Source of the DNA: Bacteroidales bacterium UBA1217
GTDB lineage: Bacteria; Bacteroidota; Bacteroidia; Bacteroidales; P3
Assembly: GCA_002309335.1 (NCBI GenBank)
Contig: DBXH01000051.1
Location: forward strand, 61,140 to 79,395
DNA: 18,256 nucleotides
Direction of reading: 5' to 3'
Made by a program: the position numbers and the translations under genes. Positions within the stretch are counted from its first letter, which is position 1. Each line of letters opens with the position of its first letter. The notes beneath the pieces were generated by a model. That model ran no database searches. It was not told the DNA's origin and was given only the letters and a program-made list of their open reading frames with translations. This document shows, one piece after another, positions 5,954 to 13,795 of the stretch.

Positions 5954-8900
5954 TCAGAACTTGAAGAAATAGTCGTTGACCTTGTTTTTATAATAGTTAT
6001 TTAGCGACGGAGGCGTGGTGTGGAACAGCTCCATATTCTTCTCTTGCAGTTTTTTATACTGTTCCAGGTCGCCTTGTGAAGGCTGGTATATATCTTTGCC
6101 CTCCGTGCTCTCGCGGCGTTCCTCCTTTTCGCGCTGCATTTCAGCTTTTTCGTGCTGAAGCAGTCGAGTCATAATCTGCTGCTGGCGTTGAATTGTCTGG
6201 CGTGTGATGGTCTTGTTTACAAGGTCGGTCTCCGTTTGTTCCATCTGACGCATAATGTCGTCAATCTCCTTAGCCAGCTTGCTGTTGCCGCCCGTCTGGT
6301 TCTTCATCTCCTGACCGTATTCCTGCATCATACGGCGGATTTGCTCCTGCTGTGCAGCCATCTTTGCAAACTCGGAACTCATAGAGTTACGTTCACCGAT
6401 CTTTGTGCGTCCACCCGGTTTATTGCCTTGTTTTTCAAGCTCTTTTTTCAGCGATTCCATCTGCTTGTTCAGTTCCTGCTGCATCTGCCGCATCGACTTG
6501 GGAGAGGGTTTGCCTGAACCTGGATTGCTGCAGCTGCCTTTCATCTTCATACCCTCACGTTTGCAGCTTCCCTGTTTCTTTTTTTGCTGATTTTGACGCA
6601 TTTGGTTCTGCATCTGGTCGAGCGATTCGGCAAGGACAAGCGAAAGGTTGTTCAACGAAGTCATAGAATACTGCATAGTCTTGGCCGACGTAGTGTTGAC
6701 AAAACGACCGTAAATAGACTGATTGTATTGCAGTAAACCCGACAGCGACTTAGCGATGTTAGAGTTGACCGAAGCAAGCTCCTTGTTGACCACAGCGGCA
6801 ACGGCAACTTGCCTTTTAGCCAGCGCCCGCAATGAGTCCTCTACGTTTCTGAAATCATCTTTCAGACGGTTCTGGTCAATTATAATCTGCTGATATTTCG
6901 GGTCTTGGACATTAACAGTTCCCAACTGCGAAATCAATGACTCTTGATTGAACGAGAGCTGAACGAGATTTTTAAGCAGCAGACGCACCTGTTCAGAATC
7001 CTCTGCCAGATCCTCCTGTTCAATATCCATCTGAGCCTGAGCAAGCTGCTCAGACAGTTGACGCAGTTCATCGGCAGCCGACTTCTGCGACTTCGAAGCA
7101 TCTTTCTTTTTGCCCTTCGACAGCTTGTTTTCGGCATCCTGCTGATTCTGTTCTATCTGCTTCTGCAGTTCTTTATCAGCCTTGAAATCAGACGGATGGT
7201 CAAGGTTCTTGTAGTCTTTCTGTATCTGTTCGATATCCTTTTGCAGTTGCTTGAATTGCTCCGTGAGCTTTTGTTGTTCAGAGAGGTTCTGCTTAGAATC
7301 ATCCTGTTTCTGAGACAACTCCTCCTGCTTTTTGGCAAGCTCGTCGGCCTTGTTCACCGCCTGTTCCACTTTCTTTTCCAGCTCGAGACGCTTCATCAAA
7401 TCGATATTCTGATCAAGCTGTTTTTCAAGGTCTTCATTCTTCAATTTCATATTCTCCAACTCCTCCTGAACCTTCTTCTTGTCCATCTCGTTCATCAGCT
7501 TGTCCATCTGCTTCATAAGCTCCTTAATCTCTTCGCTCATCACCTCGTCGAACAGACGATCCAACTCCTTCTGCTTCTCCATTATCTGCTCGCTCTGGTC
7601 ACGATATTTCTCCTCAAGGCGTTGGTTTTCCTTCATTTGCTCACGCATCTGCTGCAGCTGGTTTTTGACCTCCTCCTGTTTCTTTTTGAGTTCCTCGATC
7701 TGCTTCTTGTCCTGCCACGAAAGTTCCTTTTTGTCAACCAGTTTACGCATCATCTCATTGATTTCCTCCTGCAGTTTCTTCAGTTCGGAAATCGACAAAT
7801 CGGCCTGCTTGTTAATCTCCGACGACGACGAACGGATAATCTGGTCAATCTCCTCATCCGTAGGAATTTGTATCTCGAATGTCTGCGACTGGGTTGATTT
7901 GGCGCCGTTGATGCCGTCGTTGTCCCACACCTCGAAATAATACTTGATATGATCGCCAGGATTGAGCGTAATCTGCGAGAAATCAGACGAATAATAGAAC
8001 TCCTGCGAGGCGTCACGCGTAACGGCTATCGGAAAGCGTTGTGTTTCCTTTATTGAGGTGTCGGAAACATTGGTTTTCAGCACTATAAACTCGAGTTTCG
8101 AGAAACCGTAATCGTCCTTTATCTGGCCCTTGAAAAAGTGGCGCTCCGGCATCAGCGAGTCGCTCATCTGCATAACGGCAATCATCGGATAGGCATCGTC
8201 AATCACCGACACAGCATACGACAGCGTATCAGAAACAACATAACTGTTGTTGGCAAAGAAACCGTATGAAAACGAGCTCATTGCACGCACCGATGTGCTC
8301 ACACGGCCGTTGTCGTTAGGCAGCAGATTGTGTGGATGGTCTTCGGTAAAAAACACAAGCGAATCGGCATCTTTTGTCTGGAAGAGCCAATCGATCCGCG
8401 TGCCCTTCGGAACCGTCAAATCGCCCTCATTCTGGAGCGTTTCCGCTTCCTTGCCCATATAGGCAGGGTAGGAGAGGCGCGCTTGAAAATGCACCACCGC
8501 AGGGCGAGGCATCACTTCGAGGGTGTAGTATTTCGACTGCACGCCCACTGCCGAGAACTGGAATTCATATGAGCGCTGCAGATTCTTGAAAAGATAGGAA
8601 AAATGCGTGTTGTCGCACTTCTGCATACGGTAGCTTACGCCATCGATGACAATAGAAACCTCGTTGGGTATTTCATCGCCGTCGACCAACATCCTGACCA
8701 TAAAATCCTCCTGCTGAGAGGCCGACAAACTTGTGTTTTCCAACACAAAGGAAAATGGTGCCGGGCGCTCGTAGAAGGTCGAATGCTTTATCAGTCTCTT
8801 GGACGGCTCGGTGATGAACGAAGGGGCAATAATCAACGCCACAACAAGGAAAAGCAACGGAACAGCCACAAACTTCACATACTTGAGGTTCTTGCTCAAA

Positions 8901-9346
8901 TCGATGGCCGACAGAAACGGTATCGGCGACAACTGTGCCGACTTCTGGTCTATGGAGGCGGCAAGCAGTTCGTTGTCCGATTCAGCACCCATCTGCTGAA
9001 GTTGCAACAGATTCAGCAACTTGTCGCTCACTTCCGGGAAATGGTCACCAATTATCGACGCTGCCGTCTCGTACGATATGCGTTTGCCCAGACGGAACAT
9101 CTTGAGCATCGGCACAACAACATAAACTCCAAGAATAGATGCCATAGCGACAATGAAAAACCAGAACAGCACCGTTCTAACAGCTATGCCAAACCAGCCA
9201 AAATGCTCCAAAACAACCACCACAATATACAACGCCAAAATAATGGCAGCAGCAAGCAGCAGACCCTTGAACAGCCTGTTTTTGTAATACTTTCGGATGA
9301 AAGAATCCAGTTTCTCAATTATGTTGTTTCCTGTAGGCACAAACAC
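5954..9346 (-). CDS. DUF4175-type membrane protein with very long coiled coil
   Basis: A 1130-residue protein I recognise as the large Bacteroidota DUF4175-type family. The N terminus (NIIEKLDSFIRKYYKNRLFKG) leads into two membrane segments (about 27-46 and 52-78), a cytosolic stretch with the SDKLLNLLQLQ motif, and a third membrane segment (about 157-175). Residues about 180-500 form a beta-rich, probably extracytoplasmic region. Residues about 520-780 are almost continuous Glu/Lys/Gln heptad coiled coil, and 940-1100 is a second Gln/Met/Lys-rich helical region. The function is not known; an envelope scaffold is an inference. The start is uncertain: no ATG exists nearby, so GTG at 9346 or GTG at 9340 is used. 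It is first in the run leading to the RsbW-like gene, ybeY and mnmG. Confidence 0.88.
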   Translation of the reverse strand: MFVPTGNNIIEKLDSFIRKYYKNRLFKGLLLAAAIILALYIVVVVLEHFGWFGIAVRTVLFWFFIVAMASILGVYVVVPMLKMFRLGKRISYETAASIIGDHFPEVSDKLLNLLQLQQMGAESDNELLAASIDQKSAQLSPIPFLSAIDLSKNLKYVKFVAVPLLFLVVALIIAPSFITEPSKRLIKHSTFYERPAPFSFVLENTSLSASQQEDFMVRMLVDGDEIPNEVSIVIDGVSYRMQKCDNTHFSYLFKNLQRSYEFQFSAVGVQSKYYTLEVMPRPAVVHFQARLSYPAYMGKEAETLQNEGDLTVPKGTRIDWLFQTKDADSLVFFTEDHPHNLLPNDNGRVSTSVRAMSSFSYGFFANNSYVVSDTLSYAVSVIDDAYPMIAVMQMSDSLMPERHFFKGQIKDDYGFSKLEFIVLKTNVSDTSIKETQRFPIAVTRDASQEFYYSSDFSQITLNPGDHIKYYFEVWDNDGINGAKSTQSQTFEIQIPTDEEIDQIIRSSSSEINKQADLSISELKKLQEEINEMMRKLVDKKELSWQDKKQIEELKKKQEEVKNQLQQMREQMKENQRLEEKYRDQSEQIMEKQKELDRLFDEVMSEEIKELMKQMDKLMNEMDKKKVQEELENMKLKNEDLEKQLDQNIDLMKRLELEKKVEQAVNKADELAKKQEELSQKQDDSKQNLSEQQKLTEQFKQLQKDIEQIQKDYKNLDHPSDFKADKELQKQIEQNQQDAENKLSKGKKKDASKSQKSAADELRQLSEQLAQAQMDIEQEDLAEDSEQVRLLLKNLVQLSFNQESLISQLGTVNVQDPKYQQIIIDQNRLKDDFRNVEDSLRALAKRQVAVAAVVNKELASVNSNIAKSLSGLLQYNQSIYGRFVNTTSAKTMQYSMTSLNNLSLVLAESLDQMQNQMRQNQQKKKQGSCKREGMKMKGSCSNPGSGKPSPKSMRQMQQELNKQMESLKKELEKQGNKPGGRTKIGERNSMSSEFAKMAAQQEQIRRMMQEYGQEMKNQTGGNSKLAKEIDDIMRQMEQTETDLVNKTITRQTIQRQQQIMTRLLQHEKAEMQREKEERRESTEGKDIYQPSQGDLEQYKKLQEKNMELFHTTPPSLNNYYKNKVNDYFFKF

Positions 9347-9422
9347 AGCAAATTAAACAAAGAACATAAACGATATTGTAATAAAAATATTGTACATATA
9401 TTAGTAAATCTAGATTATTTCG

Positions 9423-9430
9423 TATCTTTG
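9423..9430 (+). promoter_or_regulatory. -7 promoter element for the dehydrogenase operon
   Basis: TATCTTTG matches the TAnnTTTG element and lies 20 bases before the ATG at 9451. No clear TTTG is found at the ideal spacing upstream. It sits in the divergent gap shared with the DUF4175 gene. Confidence 0.65.
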
Positions 9431-9450
9431 CATTTCAAAAACACAAAAAA

Positions 9451-10251
9451 ATGGGCAAAGTAGTATTGATAACCGGCGCCTCGTCGGGCTTTGGCAAAGC
9501 GACAGCCGAAAGACTTGCAGCGAAAGGCTACACCGTTTACGGAACAAGCCGTAACGAGGTGCAGCACAAAGATATACACTTCCTCGTGATGGATGTTCGG
9601 AACCAGGAAACCGTCCGCGCAGGAGTTAATAAAATTCTTGAGGAACAAGGTCGTTTGGATGTAGTGGTTAACAACGCAGGAATGGGCATTGGAGGTTCGC
9701 TCGAAATGGCTACAAACGAGGAAATTGAGATGCAGATGGGAACCAACTTCCGCGGCTGTGTCAACGTCTGCCAAGCTGTGCTTCCGGCTATGCGCAAACA
9801 GGGTGGGGGACAGATCATCAACCTTAGCTCCATCGGAGGCATTATGGGCCTTCCGTATCAAGGATTCTACTCTGCATCCAAGTTTGCAATTGAAGGCTTT
9901 ACCGAGGCTTTGGCGGCCGAAGTCAAGGGATTTGGTATCAAGGTTTCGATGGTCGAGCCAGGCGATTTCGCCACCAATTTCACCGCCCGGCGCAAGAACT
10001 CCGAACTGACGGCCAAAAGCGAGGCCTACGGCGCCAGTTTCGCCCGCTCCCTATCACTCATCGAAAAAGAGGAGAACGGCGGCCTACGGCCCGAAAAACT
10101 GGCCAAAACGATAGAAAAAATCATCTGCAGCCGTCGCCCACGCCTGCGCTATGTGGTGGCCAACCTCGAGCAGAAACTTTCGGTGCTGCTCAAGCGCATC
10201 ATTCCAGGCAACTGGATGGTAGGAATTTTAAGGAACTATTATAAAGTGTAA
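9451..10251 (+). CDS. classical short-chain dehydrogenase/reductase
   Basis: A 266-residue NAD(P)-dependent oxidoreductase with a Rossmann fold. The cofactor loop is TGASSGFG (residues 8-15), followed by VVNNAG (about 72-77), the structural Asn99 (MGTNF), the catalytic Ser in INLSSIGG (about 126-127) and the YxxxK pair Y140/K144 in GFYSASKFAIEGF. The GTSR segment after the second strand (31-34) suggests a preference for NADP(H), which is an inference. Substrate specificity cannot be read from the sequence. The C-terminal basic helix is typical of the subgroup acting on lipidic or steroid-like substrates, but this is weak. It is followed after 18 bases by a small cysteine protein in the same operon. 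Confidence 0.92.
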   Translation: MGKVVLITGASSGFGKATAERLAAKGYTVYGTSRNEVQHKDIHFLVMDVRNQETVRAGVNKILEEQGRLDVVVNNAGMGIGGSLEMATNEEIEMQMGTNFRGCVNVCQAVLPAMRKQGGGQIINLSSIGGIMGLPYQGFYSASKFAIEGFTEALAAEVKGFGIKVSMVEPGDFATNFTARRKNSELTAKSEAYGASFARSLSLIEKEENGGLRPEKLAKTIEKIICSRRPRLRYVVANLEQKLSVLLKRIIPGNWMVGILRNYYKV

Positions 10252-10269
10252 CCTCTAACAATCAACAAG

Positions 10270-10641
10270 ATGAAAGACAATGGAAAAGACATCTGCAAGC
10301 AATTGAAGGATATCCGTCAACAGATTGCCTCCGAGAACGACATACCGCTGGAAGAGCACGAATGCCACTACGACGGTCCGTGCAATGGCACCTGCCCGCG
10401 ATGCGACGCTGAGCTGCAATATCTCGAAAAGGAGATGGCTCGCCGCGGCAAACTGAGCAAGGCGGCGCTTGTGGCAGGCGTTACGTTGAGCCTTGCCGCC
10501 GCTTCCTGTACAACCGAAGGCAAACCTGCAGACCCTCTTGAGGGTGATATATACTATCCCGAAGACACTACACAGTGCCAGAATACAGAAATAGCCCCAA
10601 CTGATTGTGAGGCTATTAGTATTGATTTGGAAGAAAAATAA
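10270..10641 (+). CDS. small four-cysteine protein with a hydrophobic segment
   Basis: A 123-residue protein. The N-terminal part (ICKQLKDIRQQIASENDIP) is a charged helix, followed by EHECHYDGPCNGTCPRCDAE with Cys32, Cys38, Cys42 and Cys45, a likely metal-binding or Fe-S knuckle. YLEKEMARRGKLSKAALVAG then runs into a hydrophobic stretch (about 65-79) ending in AAASC, which could be an internal membrane anchor. The tail is acidic. I have seen the ECxxxGxCxGTCPxCxxE pattern in other Bacteroidota hypothetical proteins, but no function is known to me. The position 18 bases after the dehydrogenase suggests co-transcription. It is not a normal lipoprotein, because the hydrophobic segment is far from the N terminus. 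Confidence 0.85.
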   Translation: MKDNGKDICKQLKDIRQQIASENDIPLEEHECHYDGPCNGTCPRCDAELQYLEKEMARRGKLSKAALVAGVTLSLAAASCTTEGKPADPLEGDIYYPEDTTQCQNTEIAPTDCEAISIDLEEK

Positions 10642-10684
10642 TTATAATAGTTTGCCCAATAGGGTACCGCTACGTTTATAGGAA

Positions 10685-11554
10685 CTATTCACGCTTTCCT
10701 AACGTTCTAACAACCTCCAATATACGTGGGCACTCCTTTATTTGCTGTTCAAAACCAGCGTTCGGGAAACCGTTAATTTGGTACAATCCGTTACCGGTTT
10801 TGAATGTAATTGTCATTGCGTGCGAGTTATAAAGCCAATCGATCAAACGCCCATCAGGTATAGTCAGCCTTTTGATGCCCATTTCCATTTCTGAAGAATC
10901 TACGCTTAATTCATATTCATAAAGAACGTCAATCGGATTATTGTCGTAGTCGTACACAGCAATTTCTATTTCGTCCATTATCCCATCAACATTGTTATTC
11001 AAAATAATAACTGTGGACAGCGATGAATCATCATCCGTTTTTCTCACGATTATTAAAGCATACTCATCGAGTGCATCCCACGACCTGGCATACATAGGAT
11101 AATACATCCTATCACCTTCCTGATCGTTTATCGTCTTCCACTTAAATCCCAACGGCATAATGTCGATGGCGCAACTGCAATGCAATAGCCTTTCGTCGGA
11201 TAGCAAAAGGCCCGAAAAATTGCGTACTGTGGCCTGCATCAGATAGAAAAACGGGAACGAAGTGTCATTGGACATTGCCGACTCGATATTGGCTTTCATC
11301 CGGCATATCGGGTCTTTCAACACTTCTTCACTTACAGTGCTATCTTCGACAAGACGATACACAGAATCAATCTGGTCGATTATTGCCAACTGACTATCGT
11401 CAAACTGCCACTCCTTTGCCATATATCGCAGAACGTCTGGCCAACAAGACAGCTCATTATTTTCTGTGGACCCACTTCGCACACTGCTGCAAGACAGCAA
11501 TAACGCAGCCATCAAAGAGAGAAAAACACTACTTGATACTTTTTTAATCATCAT
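10685..11554 (-). CDS. predicted lipoprotein, function unknown
   Basis: A 289-residue protein when started at the ATG at 11554 (a second ATG follows at 11551). A longer open frame reaches 11611, but it would overlap the helicase gene and place the signal peptide internally, so it was rejected. The sequence MMIKKVSSSVFLSLMAALLLSC is a lipoprotein signal with lipobox LLSC and the acylated Cys at about residue 22, so the protein is membrane-anchored. The mature part is mixed alpha/beta, with a central ILNNNVDGIMDEIEIAVYDYDNNP strand-turn segment and a C-terminal MTITFKTGNGLYQINGFPNAGFEQQIKECP. I recognise no family. It lies 37 bases downstream of the helicase stop and probably shares its transcript. 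Confidence 0.85.
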   Translation of the reverse strand: MMIKKVSSSVFLSLMAALLLSCSSVRSGSTENNELSCWPDVLRYMAKEWQFDDSQLAIIDQIDSVYRLVEDSTVSEEVLKDPICRMKANIESAMSNDTSFPFFYLMQATVRNFSGLLLSDERLLHCSCAIDIMPLGFKWKTINDQEGDRMYYPMYARSWDALDEYALIIVRKTDDDSSLSTVIILNNNVDGIMDEIEIAVYDYDNNPIDVLYEYELSVDSSEMEMGIKRLTIPDGRLIDWLYNSHAMTITFKTGNGLYQINGFPNAGFEQQIKECPRILEVVRTLGKRE

Positions 11555-11591
11555 ACTACTTTTTTCTATTGTACGTATTTTTGTAGAAAAG

Positions 11592-13658
11592 TTAACATTT
11601 TTTATTCTCAATATTACGAACCTTTCTGCTGAACAATTTGAATTCGAAACTGTTCTTGTCAGCTTCTTCCAGCTTTTTCTCGAAATCGACGGAAGAGATG
11701 TTTTTGTCGTTGAAGGCCGTCACCAATGCATTCTCGTCCTCTTCTTCTTCGACAGTAATTTGACAGCCGTTGGCCATCGACTCTTCGCGCATCATCAAAT
11801 AGGTAGGGACATATTGTGGACAGAGTTTCACCAGATGCCGGCAGGAGTCAATCACCGATTTGCCCATCGCCTTATTAAGTTGAGCCTCGAATAGGTATTC
11901 CTTTTTGTCGATTGCTATTGTTTCGTCGCCTTTTTTAGAAGTATTGACAATCAACTCGTGCATAGCCATTGCCTCGTCAAACCGTTCCAGGCGATATAGT
12001 GCACGCCCTTTGATGAACATAGCTTCCAAGCAAGGCTTTACATTAAGAACAAGATCTGCATAACCGATAGCCTCGTCATAGCGTCCACTGTACAGGCAGA
12101 GTACTGCATTCAAAAAATTGCAAGTCATACTGCAGTCTTTCAGCAGTGCGACATCGCCGGTCGAACCCATCAGACACTCATCGTCGAGCATAACGTCGAA
12201 CATCTGTTTAGCCTTCAACGCAGCGCTGCGATAATCGCCTTTCCTCATTTTGTCAATCGTGTACATAAGACACACCTTTGCCGCTCCGTCGAAATCCTGC
12301 TTTTTGAAACACTGTGAAAACTGTCGTCCGAAAACCAGCTCCTCATCAATCATAGGTACATCGTTGAACGAGTTGGCAAATGCCTTAATCTCCGAGTTTT
12401 GCACGATATGGTGAGGGCGCAACTTGTTGCTCAAAGACAGGCCATCTACGCTTCGCATACGGCTGATAGCCACGTATGCGTGTCCCGGAGCAAAAGTGCC
12501 ACGCGTCAGGTCGAAATGCATACGGTCGAGTGTCATACCCTGCGACTTATTTATTGTGATTGCCCACGCAAGCTTAATGGGGTATTGCACGAAAGTTCCA
12601 ACGACTTCCGATTCCACCCTGTTTGTTTCGGGATTATATACGCTTTCCTTGCTCTCCCATTGCAACTTCTCAACCTTCAGTTCCTTTCCGTCGACCAGAC
12701 GTACTTTGATTTGCTCGTCACTCAAATCTGTGACGATGGCGATTGTTCCATTCACAACACCACGCGGATAGTCGTTGCGGCAGAAGATAACCTGTGCGCC
12801 GATCTTGAGGCACAGCTTTGCCGGGACGGGCGCATCCTGAAGCTTAAACTTCCCTTCAATCTCGCCCTCGTAGCTGAACTCCTCCGAATCAATCTCGTCC
12901 AAACGCATATCGTTGATGTTATCAGCAATCCTGTTATAGGCTGTTAACGTCACTGAATAGTCGCCCACCTTGTCGTCGCGACTAACACGCTGGTTGAGGT
13001 ATTCGAAATCCTCCAGAGTGTTTTCACCAACACGCATACGATTCAGGATTGAAAGGAATGGCTCATCTTGCTGCCGATAGACCTTCTGAAACTCTATCTT
13101 AGGCAGATTCATCCGTTTCAGCGCGAATGCCTTATAGAAATACGGTGTGCCGTTGCCATATAGTGCGCATAGCATATCTTCGTCGGCAGTACCCCTTTTG
13201 ACAACAGGCGGCAGCTGGAACAAGTCACCGACAAAGACCACCTGCTTGCCGCCAAAAGGCAGATGCGAATGAGTCAACGCCTTGAGAAAACGGTCCATAC
13301 CGTCCACCAGGTCGGCGCGCACCATCGAAGCTTCGTCGATGATGATAGTATCAGTGTTTTCAAGTGTCCGTCTTTTATCCAGCGATACCTCGAAACCTGT
13401 ATTTGGGCCAATCACCTCGAATGGGAACCCGAAGAACGAGTGCATCGTCTGGCCGCCGACATTGAGGGCTGCAATTCCCGTTGGTGCCAGCACCAAGAAA
13501 TTCTTCTTGATGAGCGTTTGAATACCCTTAATAAAAGTGGTCTTACCTGTACCCGCCTTACCTGTAATAAAAAGGCTGGTGTTGGTCTTCTCAATCATCT
13601 CGAACGCTTTCTGCTGCTCGAGGTTGTCGGCGTCTAACTTGAATTCTTTGTTTTCCAT
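11592..13658 (-). CDS. PIF1/RecD2-like SF1B helicase with TPR-like C-terminal extension
   Basis: A 688-residue protein. The first 430 or so residues form a superfamily 1B helicase of the PIF1/RecD2 type, expected to unwind DNA 5' to 3'. Walker A is GKAGTGKTT (33-41). Motif Ia is APTGIAALNVGGQTMHSFF (58-76), Walker B IIIDEASM (105-112), and the VYRQQ arginine motif lies near 195. The PIF1-type motif V/VI region is LAWAITINKSQGMTLDRM, then APGHAYVAISRMRSVDGL. Residues about 450-640 are helical with TPR-like pairs (for example SGRYDEAIGYADLVLNVKPCLEAMFIKGRALYRLERFDEAM), probably a protein-binding tail. Such proteins act in replication or recombination, and some Bacteroidota have them in accessory regions. 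Its promoter shares a 38-bp module with the kinase operon. Confidence 0.9.
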   Translation of the reverse strand: MENKEFKLDADNLEQQKAFEMIEKTNTSLFITGKAGTGKTTFIKGIQTLIKKNFLVLAPTGIAALNVGGQTMHSFFGFPFEVIGPNTGFEVSLDKRRTLENTDTIIIDEASMVRADLVDGMDRFLKALTHSHLPFGGKQVVFVGDLFQLPPVVKRGTADEDMLCALYGNGTPYFYKAFALKRMNLPKIEFQKVYRQQDEPFLSILNRMRVGENTLEDFEYLNQRVSRDDKVGDYSVTLTAYNRIADNINDMRLDEIDSEEFSYEGEIEGKFKLQDAPVPAKLCLKIGAQVIFCRNDYPRGVVNGTIAIVTDLSDEQIKVRLVDGKELKVEKLQWESKESVYNPETNRVESEVVGTFVQYPIKLAWAITINKSQGMTLDRMHFDLTRGTFAPGHAYVAISRMRSVDGLSLSNKLRPHHIVQNSEIKAFANSFNDVPMIDEELVFGRQFSQCFKKQDFDGAAKVCLMYTIDKMRKGDYRSAALKAKQMFDVMLDDECLMGSTGDVALLKDCSMTCNFLNAVLCLYSGRYDEAIGYADLVLNVKPCLEAMFIKGRALYRLERFDEAMAMHELIVNTSKKGDETIAIDKKEYLFEAQLNKAMGKSVIDSCRHLVKLCPQYVPTYLMMREESMANGCQITVEEEEDENALVTAFNDKNISSVDFEKKLEEADKNSFEFKLFSRKVRNIENKKC

Positions 13659-13681
13659 ATTGGTTGTTCTTTTGGTTTCGA

Positions 13682-13719
13682 TTGCAAAAGTACAACCAAC
13701 GGACGCAATCTTTTTGCGC
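13682..13719 (-). promoter_or_regulatory. promoter module upstream of the helicase (shared with the kinase operon)
   Basis: On the minus strand the -7 element TACTTTTG lies at 13692-13685, 27 bases from the helicase ATG. There is no TTTG at 19 bases upstream. In its place is an inverted repeat CGCAA-N5-TTGCG (13704-13708 and 13714-13718). The same arrangement, base for base at 29 of 38 conserved positions, occurs at 17566-17603. Confidence 0.65.
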
Positions 13720-13729
13720 TATATAAATC

Positions 13730-13758
13730 AAAAAAGGTCGACACAACAAATGCCGACC
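13730..13758 (-). terminator. Rho-independent terminator of the kinase/regulator operon
   Basis: On the minus strand GGTCG (13758-13754), a 13-base loop and CGACC (13740-13736) are followed at once by six T's (13735-13730). It lies 38 bases beyond the stop of the response-regulator gene. The stem is short, so efficiency is moderate. Confidence 0.65.
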
Positions 13759-13795
13759 AATTAAAAAGCATAGAGGACTCGACTTTAGAAGCAAG

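Noticed and set aside
6944..7897. 317-codon Leu/Phe-rich open frame on the plus strand
   Set aside because: It is the antisense of the Gln/Lys/Glu-rich coiled coil of the DUF4175 gene. The complement of such codons gives Leu/Phe-rich shadows that look like membrane protein. There is no promoter or start context.
8603..9463. 286-codon open frame on the plus strand opposite the start of the DUF4175 gene
   Set aside because: Composition is unlike a real protein (His/Arg/Asn/Gln-rich), and it is fully antisense to a well-supported gene.
11576..11583. TATTTTTG on the plus strand between the lipoprotein and helicase genes
   Set aside because: It would drive transcription antisense to the helicase, with no -33 element or plus-strand gene; it is probably chance.
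11555..11611. N-terminal extension of the lipoprotein
   Set aside because: It would overlap the helicase stop and bury the lipoprotein signal peptide; the ATG at 11554 gives a standard signal.
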